Of a DNA stretch of 45,534 nucleotides, positions 29,597 to 41,357 are shown piece by piece. Source of the stretch: Amphimedon queenslandica. Taxonomy: Eukaryota > Porifera > Demospongiae > Haplosclerida > Niphatidae. Below the pieces are notes generated by a model. It worked only from the letters and a program-made list of their open reading frames with translations. It searched no databases and was not told the origin of the DNA. Position numbers and translations under genes: made by a program. Location of the stretch: assembly GCF_000090795.2 (NCBI RefSeq), contig NW_003546312.1, forward strand, positions 168,957 through 214,490. The letters run 5' to 3'. Numbering within the stretch: the stretch's first letter is position 1; each line of letters starts with the position of its first letter.

Positions 29597-32500
29597 ATGG
29601 TTGATCTTTCCCAATGGAGAGCCTGTATTGGCCTGTGGAATAGCTGTAAGACTGCTGCTTCTAGGTCAACTCAATTTCACCATCCAAGTTTGTGTAAAAC
29701 TGTGGCTAGAGACAAGTCCAGCAGTGTTATATCTTTGTATCTGATTGCCGCTTTGGTCTACATTAGTTCAGCTATTCTCGGCTTCCTGAGTAATGTAGAT
29801 CTAGCATTTTTACTTTTTCCAGGTTGGTAGCTCTATAATGTTGTAATAATACTAATTATCAATATCTGTATTAATTAGGCATTATTGCTCGTTGCTCCTC
29901 AGCACACATTTGTCTTGTCTTGGCTGGAGGAAGGGCTTCCATTTTAGTTTGTATTTTTCTGTATCTGATTGTCCGTCTACTTCTGTTCTTGTCTGGAGAT
30001 ATTGAACTCAATCCTGGTCCTTTAACAGGTATGTATATGAATCACTTCAATTTATTTTAACTATAATTATAGGTGACCCTAAGGAAACATTAAGGATATG
30101 CTCTCAAAATCTTGTTAATGCAATTTCTACCACACTTCTTAAAGTGACAAATGCACTGTATGCTAAAGAGCTAATACCACAGGAAACTAAAGAAGAAGTT
30201 CATTTACCATCATTTACACCTTATAATAGAGCTAGCATACTGGTGATTGCCATTGAAAAACAATTGGAGGCCTATTCTGATCCAAATCGGTATTTAACTG
30301 ATGTGTTTAATGCATTAAGGAACCAAGGGAATCGGGCACTAACAGATCTGGTCAATTCTATCTTAGGTAGGTATGTAAACTAGATATTTGCTATAATGAA
30401 CAAAATTATAATCATGAAGAGCCTTGCAATTTATATCATGTATAAAGTACATGCTGGCCATTAGGGTAATTTAGGCCTAATTTATGTTTTCTGAGGAAAA
30501 TATAAATGTCCTGGACTTATTGGATTGTGATTGTATTGAGTTGAAAAAAGGTGTAATTAAATAAAGCTCACTTGAACCATGATTTTAGGGATTATATTTT
30601 AAAGGGATACTGGCGCAGATTACGGAAGAGCTAGTACACGGAAAGTTTATAAACAAAAAAATGGCTGCGGGTTTATATCTTGTAATATAGGAACAGTTTT
30701 TGCTCTGATTCTTGCTTCTGGAGCTCTGATACTTCAACAAATGATGCTTTATGTTTATCTCAACCAAATTCAGAGGTAAGCACTTAACTGCATTTTCTTC
30801 ATCAAGTTTGCCATCCTTAAAAGGCTAGTGTCTTTTTGACGGGTGAGTTTGACCGTGTAGGCTGTGTTTGCTAGAGTCCATATCTTTCTGAGCTCTTCTC
30901 TGGCCTTTATCTGACTTCTTAACCTAGCAGGACTTTCTCTCTGTTCTTCTGCATGTCAATTATAAACGCTCAAAGCCTCTGCATAAGTTCTGCCATTTTT
31001 CTTTGACGAAATATGATTTTTGGTCCCCAAAAATTATATTTCGTCATCAATTTTACAAAAAGTGCATGGATATTCGTACACAGCGACAGTATCCCTTTAA
31101 TTGAGGGTGTAAATATTGTCCACGATAAATTTTTGGGGAGTAAATTTGCTATCCACTCAAGGCTAATATAATTATATGCAATTGTATGTAGGGTATAATT
31201 ATCTAAAATGTCATGTTATTTCTCCACAATAGATCAATTGTTTTATTTAAATGGCTTAACGCTTAACCCATGCTGGCAATAATTTCAATTTCTTGATTTT
31301 TGGCAAAAATTAATTTCATGCATAATAAAAAATATAATTTGTTAAAATTTAGATTTATAATTTTTTGGTGAAGCCCTTGGTGATGAAGTGCACCACCTGT
31401 ACAGATTGACCATAGGGTCGTCTAACTATTATTCAAGTTAAATAAACTAATCTTTATGATGATTGCATGGCTAGGGGGCAGAGCCCCTTAATGTTTTAAC
31501 ATTCTTCTAGTGCAATATGAATGTACTATTATAGCGCTTGTATTATTATTTGTTATTGATAGGTCAGTCTGATAAAATTGAACCATACCCTGATTGTGTT
31601 AAAGAATATGCTGATATTTTAAAACAACGCCGCTACAAAAAACTAAGTATTATTGGTACAGATTGGCCACCAAAAGTTGGAAATGATGATGTTTTTGGAA
31701 GACTAGCGCTTATACAGCAAAAAGATAACTCAACTTTTCATCAAGATGATTCTGTTCCTCAAAAAGACACATTCACTCAGCAAAAAGAGTCATCAGATTT
31801 GTACTTGCTACGAGGACAAGTAGATGAAGCATGTCATTTCGCTGGAAATGAAAAAGTTGATATTAAGGATATTCTAAAACCTACAATAATGGATTGTATA
31901 ACATCTCTTATAGTTCTAATAGATGGTCCTCCTGGCATTGGAAAGACAACACTCTGTCGTAAACTTCTACATATGTGGTCTGATGGAGAACTTATTCCGC
32001 ATTATGACTTGGTACTTTATTGTCCTTTGAGAGATGAAAAGATGGCCAAAGCTAAAACATTAGAAGACCTATTTGTGCCTCAACGTCATAATGTTCCTGA
32101 GATAGTTGATTTGTTTAAGGGGTGTAATGGAGAAGGGATGTTGATAATTTTTGATGGTTGGGATGAATTAAGTGAAAACCACAGACACTCTTCATTAGCT
32201 GCTAGTATTATTCGTAGGGAACAGTTAGACCAATGTTCAGTAATTGTTACCTCTCGTAGCTATGCCTCCACTTCACTTATAAAAATGTCTTTTTTCAATA
32301 AACATGTTCATGTAATTGGATTTTCTAAGGATGAAATAGCAAAAGTAATTATACAAACACTTCAAAAAGATGAAAAATTAGCACAAGAACTCATTGCAGA
32401 AAATATTGATCATGGTAAATTTTTCCGATTTGAATATGAAAAATCTGTTTTTTTCAAAGTCAAAAGTACTGATAGCAGTGAGGAGTCAAAACTAGCAGTG

Positions 32501-34680
32501 AAGCTAATTAATGAACTTAAAGTACAAAGTGATGTCCAATCATTATGCTTTATACCGTTAATCTGTTCAATCGTCATTTTAGTGTATGATACAGAAAGAC
32601 AACTTCCAACAACACTTACTGAACTGTATGAGAACTTTATTTTACAAACTATCAACAGGCAAAGAGAAAAGGATGGTGATGATCCACAGGCCCTAGACAG
32701 CCTTTGTTCATTACCAGTAGAGTTAGTTAAACCTTTTGAACAAATTTGCTATTTTGCTTACAGTAACCTGGCTAACACAGTAATGACATTTTCCTCGATA
32801 CAAAATATGTCAGCAGCCAAGGGCAATAATTATTTTGGACTATTAACAACTTTGAAAGATTACAGGAAGAAAAAGTATCAGTTTCTTCACTTAAGTATTC
32901 AAGAGTTTTTGGCAGCATGGTGGATATATAAGCAACCGAACCCAGAACAGATATTTCACACACATTTGGAAAATGACCACTTTCGAATGTGTCTGAGGTT
33001 TGTGGCAGGCCTAACCAAACTTAGTCCACATGAGAATTATGAACAATACTTCAATAAATCAATTAACTTACAGTGCAAAGCAAGAAGTTTATTTGGATTT
33101 GATGCTCGATATCAGTCCTACTTCCATATTAATCCGATAGTTGATCATATCCATCATGATAACTTCCTTACTTATGTTGATTGTTTTTCTATTCTCCTCC
33201 TTCATCTCCTTTACGAATCACAAAATAAAGAACTATGCCAAACATTAGCACTATCCATTAGAGATCAATCAATTTGTCTTCATGCATTACAATTTTCACT
33301 ATTTGATGTATTGTGTCTTAACTATTTTCTTAATGTCAGCAGTACTACCTGGGACCATCTTCACCTCATGCCATTATATCAAGATGAACTATCAGTATTG
33401 ACCAGCATATTGAGCACAAAAAGACTAGATGTACATTTTTATGGACTCACCAAAAACACAATACAACAATTAAGAAATATTCAGGAGTACTACATTGAAA
33501 TATCAGGTACTTCTTTATACACATGTGATGTACTTGTACAAATCCTTAGTTTTTCCGCACAAATAAAAATACTGCACTTGAAAATGAATGAAAAAATACA
33601 AAAATATAATATGGAGCATTGCTGTTGTTCTGATCTTGAGAGATGTTTAACAGAAAAAGCAACTCTACAAGAATTCAATGTTGATCATAAACAACACAAT
33701 CCATCTCGTTATGCTGATATCCAAGAAAAAATTGATGTTCATGAAAGAAACATATTCAATACTATCATTAAAGGAATACGTAAGAATACAAGTATAACAT
33801 TTCTTTCAATACATTTGNNNNNNNNNNATTACCTACAGTAGAAACAGTAAACACACCATTGGTTGCTACGAATACAAATCTCTTCATTCCTGGACTGGAA
33901 TGTAGGTTACTACCAAAGCTGTATCCATCACATGTTATTAACCCTAGCCTGGTTGTAACTGGATTGCCATTAAATACACCAGAAAGTGCTATTGAGCTCT
34001 TTGATATTCTAAAAACTGATAATAAACTGAAAGCATTGAGATTACATTTAACACCTGAAGCATTTAGTTGTATCTGGACTTTCAAAAATATGTGTACTAG
34101 TATGAAAGAAATGCTCCAACATAATCAAACATTAGAATGCCTTGAAATAAAAACAGATCCTCCGTTGCAGTTGTTTACCAGTACTTCTAACATTCTGCCA
34201 CATATATTTCTTTCTTGTCTCATTGCTGGTCTTGAGAAGAATGAAACATTACAGCAGCTATATCTACCTATTCCGCTCTCTACTAGTTGTATGTATAATG
34301 AAGACAATGATGTAAAAACTCTTTTTAGCCGTCTGTCTTGTAAGAAAAACCTTACTGAGCTTCAGTTAGAATTTCATGGACATAATCAAAAACACACCAT
34401 CATTGAAACAGACAATGACACCATATTTCAGAATCATGTTCTACTGATGATTACTGATATTTTACTACCAAATAGAAGGATTGAGGTACTAAGCTTAAAC
34501 ATTCAATTTTTTGGTTCACCAAAGCATACATGGGAAGAATTTATTGATGCTATCCTCAACCATCCTTCACTTCAACATGTTGTTTTGAAGTTGCATTTTC
34601 AGAGTACTGAGTTGAAAGAGTTCCTCAGAGGGCTTGTAAAGGAACTTAAGGAAGGACCAGTAATAATTTGTGAAACTTAA
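29597..34680 (+). CDS. NLR-type immune receptor (NACHT + LRR) with N-terminal 2A-like leader
   Basis: Four exons (29597-29822, 29879-30028, 30073-30366, 31563-34680), all phase-1 introns. Residues 1-122 hold two hydrophobic segments (SSVISLYLIAALVYISSAIL; ASILVCIFLYLIVRLLLFL), followed directly by the 2A motif GDIELNPGP (29995-30021). Exon 3 is a helical region of about 98 aa (TLRICSQNLVNAISTTLLKV; DVFNALRNQGNRALTDLVNS), plausibly a death-fold adaptor domain. Exon 4 carries the NACHT ATPase: Walker A GPPGIGKTTL (about residue 345), Walker B MLIIFDGWDEL (about 417), sensor TSR, and LHLSIQEFLAAWW in the winged-helix region. The C-terminus has NLR-type leucine-rich repeats (NQTLECLEI, NETLQQLYL, KKNLTELQLEF, IEVLSLNI). 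A 10-N gap at 33818-33827 interrupts the LRR region; frame resumes cleanly with LPTVETVNTP, so the true gap is not 10 nt. Cytosolic sensing is inferred from the family. Confidence 0.88.
29995..30021 (+). other. 2A-like translational recoding motif, GDIELNPGP
   Basis: The D-(V/I)-E-x-N-P-G-P consensus is complete, with Gly before Asp and Ser-Leu-Phe-Leu upstream as in active 2A peptides. At such motifs the ribosome can release the nascent chain after NPG and restart at Pro, giving two proteins from one ORF. The predicted break lies between residues 122 and 123 of the NLR. The motif is seen directly; activity is inferred from the family. Confidence 0.88.
30599..31100. mobile_element. ~500-bp TIR element in NLR intron 3
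   Basis: The left end TTAAAGGGATACTGGCGCAG and right end CGACAGTATCCCTTTAA are inverted (12 bp perfect). The internal sequence AAAATTATATTTCGTCATCA, with ATTTTTGGTCCCCAAAAAT, forms a secondary palindrome. There is no transposase ORF. It accounts for about half of the 1.2-kb intron before the NACHT exon. Confidence 0.72.
33818..33827. other. Assembly gap (10 N)
   Basis: The reading frame upstream (ending ITFLSIHL) and downstream (LPTVETVN) are in different frames if the gap is taken as 10 nt, so the length is a placeholder. Part of the NLR leucine-rich region may be missing. Confidence 0.95.
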
Positions 34681-34755
34681 TATTTTCATTGCTTACTTAT
34701 ATTAAAATTTTTTGGTTGCTGCTTAGTAATACTTATTTTTGTAATGCTGGTAAAT

Positions 34756-34990
34756 TACCGTTTTTTACCATATAAACGCCTGGTCCAAATAAACGCCTGT
34801 CACAAGTATATTCTAACTATAGATAATATGCATATTTGTACCAAAATTAATATCCCTACTACTTAGATGGCTCTAAAGTGCTTCTTAGTTAGACCCTGGT
34901 CTGGCTTTGGGTTCAATCCCGCCTGAATTTCTTTTTTTTCTTGCTGTTAAGAAATAAATGCCTGGGTGTCTAATCGGTAAAATATGGTAC
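34756..34990. mobile_element. TIR element enclosing a tRNA-like box B
   Basis: The left end has ACCGTTTTTTACCATATAAA followed by CGCCTGG; the right end has CCTGGGTGTCTAATCGGTAA followed by AATATGGTA. The two are loosely inverted. Between them GGTTCAATCCC (34910-34920) matches the RNA polymerase III box B consensus, with a T-rich tract just downstream at 34929-34939. It could be a tRNA-derived SINE or a MITE that captured one. The A box is not clear. Confidence 0.45.
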
Positions 34991-35388
34991 ATAACACAAA
35001 TGCCACAAAGGTATTATCAGGATTTTTTGGAGTCATGCATAAAAAATATTTGACAAACAAAAAGGTGCTGGGTCAGTAACGAGGTTTAGCCTATAGTTAG
35101 TCTTATTTCTAAGAAGTTTTTCATTTTTCATTGTATATTTTTTTTATTGTATATACTGTATCAAACATTAATACTGAAGTTAAGAATAATACAAATGATA
35201 TAAACTAAATTATAGTAAGGATATGTGTACCACAGTTAAATAAACTCATTTATGTGCTTGCCACTTAATAAAGCTGGGTTCAGAATATTTTCTTGCAACT
35301 GAAAGTGTGGTATAGCACAATTTTTGTGACAGCCCCAAAGAATATTCTAAACCAGCTTCACAGCTAGGGCATATACATAAAGACAAAC

Positions 35389-35494
35389 CTTTGATATAAC
35401 AGATTCAAAGAAATTGAGTATCATAGTTTCTAATAATCCTCCCAGCAATGGAACACCATGAACACTCATTACAGTATGCTGCTGCAGTATAGTC
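35389..35494 (-). CDS. Possible isolated minus-strand exon
   Basis: A stretch with a TCGTTAG acceptor and an AAAG/GTTTGT donor on the minus strand reads LQQHTVMSVHGVPLLGGLLE, then TMILNFFESVISK. It has the look of coding sequence, and the GVPLLGGLLE pattern vaguely recalls lipid-transfer PRELI-type proteins. I could not find neighbouring exons that join in phase. It may be a gene fragment or chance. Confidence 0.25.
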
Positions 35495-35902
35495 CTAACG
35501 ATAACAAACATAATTATATTATACCAGCATTTGCTCACTTTGATGGATCCTCTGGATGTACTTTGTATTACAGGACTTCACTCATCTTAAATAAACTTTG
35601 TAATGAGACCTACCAAGTGAATAGATTACATATACATATATTAACAAGAGTAGATAATTAGTTAGGGTAATTATAATTGTATCAAGATCAAACACCTAAC
35701 ACTTTATAGTCAGAGGAGAAGAATGAGACATTTCAAATAAATGAATTTTAAAGATTATTTAATGAAATTACTAACATTAATGGCAGAGATGGTAAGTGTC
35801 TTGCTAACAGTGTCACACTCAGACATTTCATGAATATACATCATGTCAATAAACCCTAATATGTACATGTACATGTATATTTATTATTTTATGATACTGT
35901 AG

Positions 35903-36897
35903 GGTTTCCATCAGTCCGGCAGGTTTCATTAACTAATAATTCTGAGGTACCAATGAGCTTTATACTGAGGGTCCCTGCTCATGGCAGCAAAGGGGAAGAG
36001 TTTATCATCAACCTAAACAAAGGAATCCTGCCACCCAGCCTCCACCAGAATATTACTGTAAGTTCATGTACATGTACATGTATAATCAATCATTGAATTT
36101 ACCAGCACATAGTGTGCATGTACATGTATTTGATTGCATATTATTACAATTAGATAACATTCACTCCAGCTGAAGTAAAGGAGTACACTAGGTGCTTGGT
36201 ACTTGATGTAGAAGAGGCTGGGAAGGAAGTATTCTCTCTACCCATACGAGCAAAGTTAGTGTCAATGTACAGTGTACATGTACATGTACACATGTATCTT
36301 ATTTTCTTCCAGTTGTGTTGTACCTGATGTTATTCTCCATACCAAGTCATTACATTATGGTCGCTGCTTTGTGTCTCATCCATACACACTGAATGTACAC
36401 CTGGAGAACACATCAGATACACTGCCAGTCAAATACAAGATGATTCAACAGGTAATGTACAATATACAGTATAGTACAGTATAATACAGTATGATACAGT
36501 ATAGTACAGGCTATTATGCATGTACGTTAATTGTGTGTTTATGTAGGAATGTGATGCTGCCATTGAATGTTCAACGACAAAGCCTGAGGTAAATATTAAT
36601 AGTATCATCATGTACATTGTACCTCTTGTACATTTACTATACACTCCACCCAGGGTTTCCCACAGGATTTTGGCATCTATAGTGCTAAATATTTTTTCTG
36701 GTACATGTATGTACTTGTGATTCTGATTTAGATTTTTTTATGAATTTTGAAGTTGCTCCAAATGCCATGCATTGTATTGTGTGATGCTTGTTAGTTCATG
36801 AAGCATGATACTGTTTACAGCTCACTGTACATGTAGCATGCTTTGTGGGAAGCCCTCCCCTTTCTCTTCCTCTCCCACTCTACCCCTCCTCTCACTC

Positions 36898-36928
<31 letters not shown>

Positions 36929-38066
36929 CTCTCTCTCTCAGGCTATCATTGAGCCTCAAGAGACACTGACTCTTCCATTTACAATAAAAGCTAACGGAGT
37001 CGGTCCACTAGTCTCCACAGCATCCTTTCATATAGCAGGATCAACAGAGTCACCATTGAGACTAAAGCTACACTGCACTGGTGAGGGGCCAGTAGTCTCA
37101 GTATCACAGGAACACTTAGACTGGGGCCTCTCACCAGTACTGACCCCCATCAAGAAGACCCTACTCTTGTGCAACCAGTCAGAGATTGATGCTGAATTCC
37201 AGTCTTTTCTTGTAAGAAAACAATCAGAATTAAATATACATGTATATGTACATGTACATGTACATGCACATACACATGTACTTGTAGTCTTGTACATGTA
37301 AAACTTAAACTGTATTGTTATACATTTTACTTTTTTCTTCTTTCTTTTTTCTGTCAGATGAGAGAGAGCAGTGTTTTTACAGTTCATCCATTTGCTGGTG
37401 TAATTCCTGCTAGAAAGAAACTGTCACTCACTGTAACTGCAGAACTGGATGATGCCATTCAGTAAGCACCTACAGCGTACCTGCATGTACATGTACATGC
37501 ATGTTTTTATACACACACATGTACAAATCCATGAAATTTACATGTGCTTCATCAATATGTACATACATGTACATTGTACATTGTATATCTCTTCCCTATA
37601 ATAGGTTCACTGATAAATTAACCATAACAATAATTGGTGGTATTAGCTATACAGTCACACTGTCAGCTGAAGGTAAAGGGACTACTATAGTGAGTGCCCC
37701 ATCAATGCACTCCTCAGTCAACATGGGGACACACTTTGCTTGCAGTCAAGTTAGGAAGCAATTCACATTAACTAACAGAGGGAGGAGGAGTCAGGTATGT
37801 ACATGTACATGTATATATGTACATGTGTATAGTGTTTAAGATACACATGCATGTACATGTACAGTACATGTTTGTTTACGTGTAGCAAAATAAATGAATA
37901 ATGTTAATGTTATATGTGACCTTGTATAGACTATATCATGGACCACTGAAGGCTTTTCAATGGCAAAATGGAAAAAAGCTGAAATTGAGCGACTCTCAAA
38001 AGACTACTCTGATGTAGGAGAAACAAAAGTATGCCCCTAACAACTAGCATACATGTACATTCATGA

Positions 38067-38108
<42 letters not shown>

Positions 38109-41100
38109 CAAAATACACCAAGTAGGACAGAATTAGTTTAGGAATAGAAATAGAGTTGGAAATAAAATAAAATAAAATAAATGTAATAGTAATTTGTTCA
38201 TTTTAGTGCATAATAAGGTTAAGGGGGGAACTGTCAGCCATATTAATTGATCTCCATTTGGTACGTGTGCCCCTAAGACATAAGATTGTGGCTCTCAAAG
38301 TTGAGAAAGTTAGATGAGTCCTAATCCACCCTAATACCTGAGCATAGTTGGTGTTCCATTTAGAAGATAGTCTCTCAGCAATTCTCTTAACAAACACATT
38401 AGCTTCACGACCCAACAATCCATCTACTGAGCTACAAATTGGAGTAAACACAGCCCTTCTATCAGTACATGCTTCTAAATATTTCTTCTTCTTTTCTCTC
38501 TCAGCACCAGAAAGGATATCAATGGGGGACTGGTTACGATAAGACCGGGCGTCAGTGTCAATGACACGTATGTCGAACAACGCCTCGGCTTGAGGTACCC
38601 AAACCCCACGTACTGCCAAGTCTGCCACAAGGGCTGGAGAGTGAGAGCTGGCTTCCCGAACAACTGGTTCTCTGATAACTTGAGACCAAGCGAGAGCTGC
38701 CAAATCACCAAAGGAATCTCGAACCTCATTATGTCTTTGAGTGACAAGGCCTCCACACCTACAAGATAGGGCATGAGATAGATCAAAGGTAGCACTGCAC
38801 CCATCACAAGTAGGCGGGATGCCTTGTAGCGGCTTCCTATATCTCAGAGCTAGTGAGTCTCTAAACTCCTGAGCCGAGAGATCAAAGTGATGCTTTGCAA
38901 CTGGAGCAACAGTGAGCCATGATGACATTCTTTCACCCTTTGCTCTATTGACTGCTCTCTGTTGATCCAAAGTGAGTAGCGGTAGGAGCTCATTAAATAA
39001 ACGATCAAATCCAGCAGCTTTCTCCTTAGTTATCTCCTCTTGAATTAAATGATAGCCAATATTAAACTCATCAATGTCAAATTCAATAATTCCTTTTAAA
39101 GCATCAACAATAGGAGAGGTGAGCCTCCTAGATGTTGTGTAGTTGGTAGTACTAGTAAGGGTAGGATCCTGTATATTGAGGCCACCAAGTCGGGCAGGGA
39201 GGGTTAAGAGTGAGCGTTCAGTGGGAGATATTTCACAACCGAAGATGGTAGGTATAAACCGCTGTGAAATGAGTTGCTCAAGAGGGATGAAGGATGATCC
39301 ACAATCAGGAACCACTCTCTGCAGGTAAGCCCACTGACTCTGTACTGACCTTGTAAAAGCTGAGTAAGCAAGCTGTGGTTGTGTTTCAGCAATCACAGTC
39401 AGCTTCTCAACAATTGAAGTCCATTCATTAACACTACTAGTGACATAAGACAGAAGACCTTCCTGATCACCAACCACTCCTCCCAACAATCTGTGGCTAG
39501 TCACTATCCTAATACCATAAGTCTCAAACAAATCACGGGCAGATGAGAGATGGCCCTCATGAACAACCAGTACACACTTACTAGGCTCCGGATGATAACC
39601 ATATGATGGGCCAATTTGGAGTAAGCGATCAAACCAGTCCTTTAGGTGTTGTAGTCTAGAGCAGGCAGAGGCATCATCAGCATACCATACATGTGTTCCT
39701 CCTGATGGACGACCTAGCCTTTCTATTAGAGGGATGGTGGCTACAGCATAGATGAACATGGAGAGTGGATCCCCCTGTGTCACACCTTCTTTGCTATACA
39801 AATAGACGTTAGAATCATTAATGACCAAAGGGATCCATCCTCTGTAAGTGTTAAATAGAAAAAGAGAGCAACTGGGCCACAAAATTCTAGAGTTCCATAG
39901 AACAGATTGACGATTGATATTATTAAAAGCGTTGGTTGCATCGATCATTAACACACCCCATCCATCTCTCCCTCCCTGCTCAAACAAATCATAAACTGTG
40001 TGAATAGCACCCTCAATCCCTGCTTTCATCCCACCACACAACTGTGAAGTTGAACAAATCTCATCTAACTCATACCTAGTTAACATACAGACAGTCTTAC
40101 AGATAATCCTTCTGAGTGTCTCTCCAATCCCAATGGGTCTTATGCCGGGGCACTTGTCTAGGGCTATAAGACGACAGGCTACCAGGGCCCGAATGTCATC
40201 CCAGGGAGTGACTGTATTGGAGAGGCGGCGAATGAGGGATGCCACGGAGTCACGGAGTCTCTCACTATGTGCACCAAATCGTAACAACACATCTTGCCAG
40301 TGATTAGCATCAGTGCCACTGGGTCCTGCGCTTCCTTGAATACGAGAGGAAGTGAGATGAACATGAGATCCAGTGACTTCAAGAACTGAGCGAGGTGGAA
40401 GTGGATCAGCAGTCAGTAAAGTTGATAGAGGGGGAGACTGAGATTCTGGGTGCTTCCTCTTTAAAGCCTCTAAAACCGACATATTAGAAGACGTCCCATC
40501 ACCATTCTTAACAATAGTAGGACTTTTAGAGGAGAGAACAGTCCCTTTATTACTATCAGATAACCAACGAACTGCTGCTCTGACCTTACCACATAACATT
40601 AGTCGAGAGAAGACAGACACAAAGTGATCTTCAGTCAATGGTGGAAGACGAGCTCTGACAGACTTATCATATCTGATGGCTTCATTGACGAGAGGATCAA
40701 ACTCATCTTTGGACCACATTTCTAGTCGTCTGTCTAGGACCCTCCTAATATCAGAACCTTTTCTCACAGTGTGAATACGCTGCAGTATAACAGCGGAAAA
40801 AACCATAAGTCTCTCAGAAGGAAATGAACCATTTGCTAAATACAAAACTTCCTTAGATAGCTGATCCACATAATGCCGGCCGATAGATCCACCTGGTACA
40901 TGATAGAGTTTACCCTTTAAGTGGGCAATGGACGACCAGCGACTGACCCACTCATTAGTAGTACCCATAGGGACCTCTGAACGGTCAAGAGAACTGCCAT
41001 AGGCAGTCATTAGATAATTATCAATGTCTGGATCTGGCAAGTCATTCGAGGATGGCACTGATGGTGAAGTAGAAGACACACTTGTAGATGAGTTGACTGG

Positions 41101-41311
41101 ACCAGGAAGGGAAGATGGCGGAGGTGGAATGACAGTGTGACTATTCTGAGGCGCGACAGGCACAGAGGTGAATTGAGACTGTCTTTGGGGGATAGTATTG
41201 TGACAGTTGTTGTCATCTTTAGCTCGACAGTTCAGGCAGGGCCTTTTGCTCTTGACACAGATGCAGCGAACACAACGAGCATTCACTCCATTACAAGAGC
41301 AACACGCCGCC

Positions 41312-41357
<46 letters not shown>

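Larger units (their letters stand above)
34681..35902. other. Intergenic region between NLR and HYDIN
   Basis: 1.2 kb without a convincing plus-strand exon. It contains a TIR/SINE-like element (34756-34990) and one possible minus-strand exon (35389-35494). The missing 5' exons of HYDIN are not here. Confidence 0.55.

Noticed and set aside
33490..34307. Minus-strand ORFs opposite the NLR
   Set aside because: They are short, Cys/Ser-rich shadows of the NACHT-LRR coding frame without splice context or domains.
36843..36941. A signal-peptide-like leucine/serine run before HYDIN exon 5
   Set aside because: It is translation of the CT-rich polypyrimidine tract of the splice acceptor.
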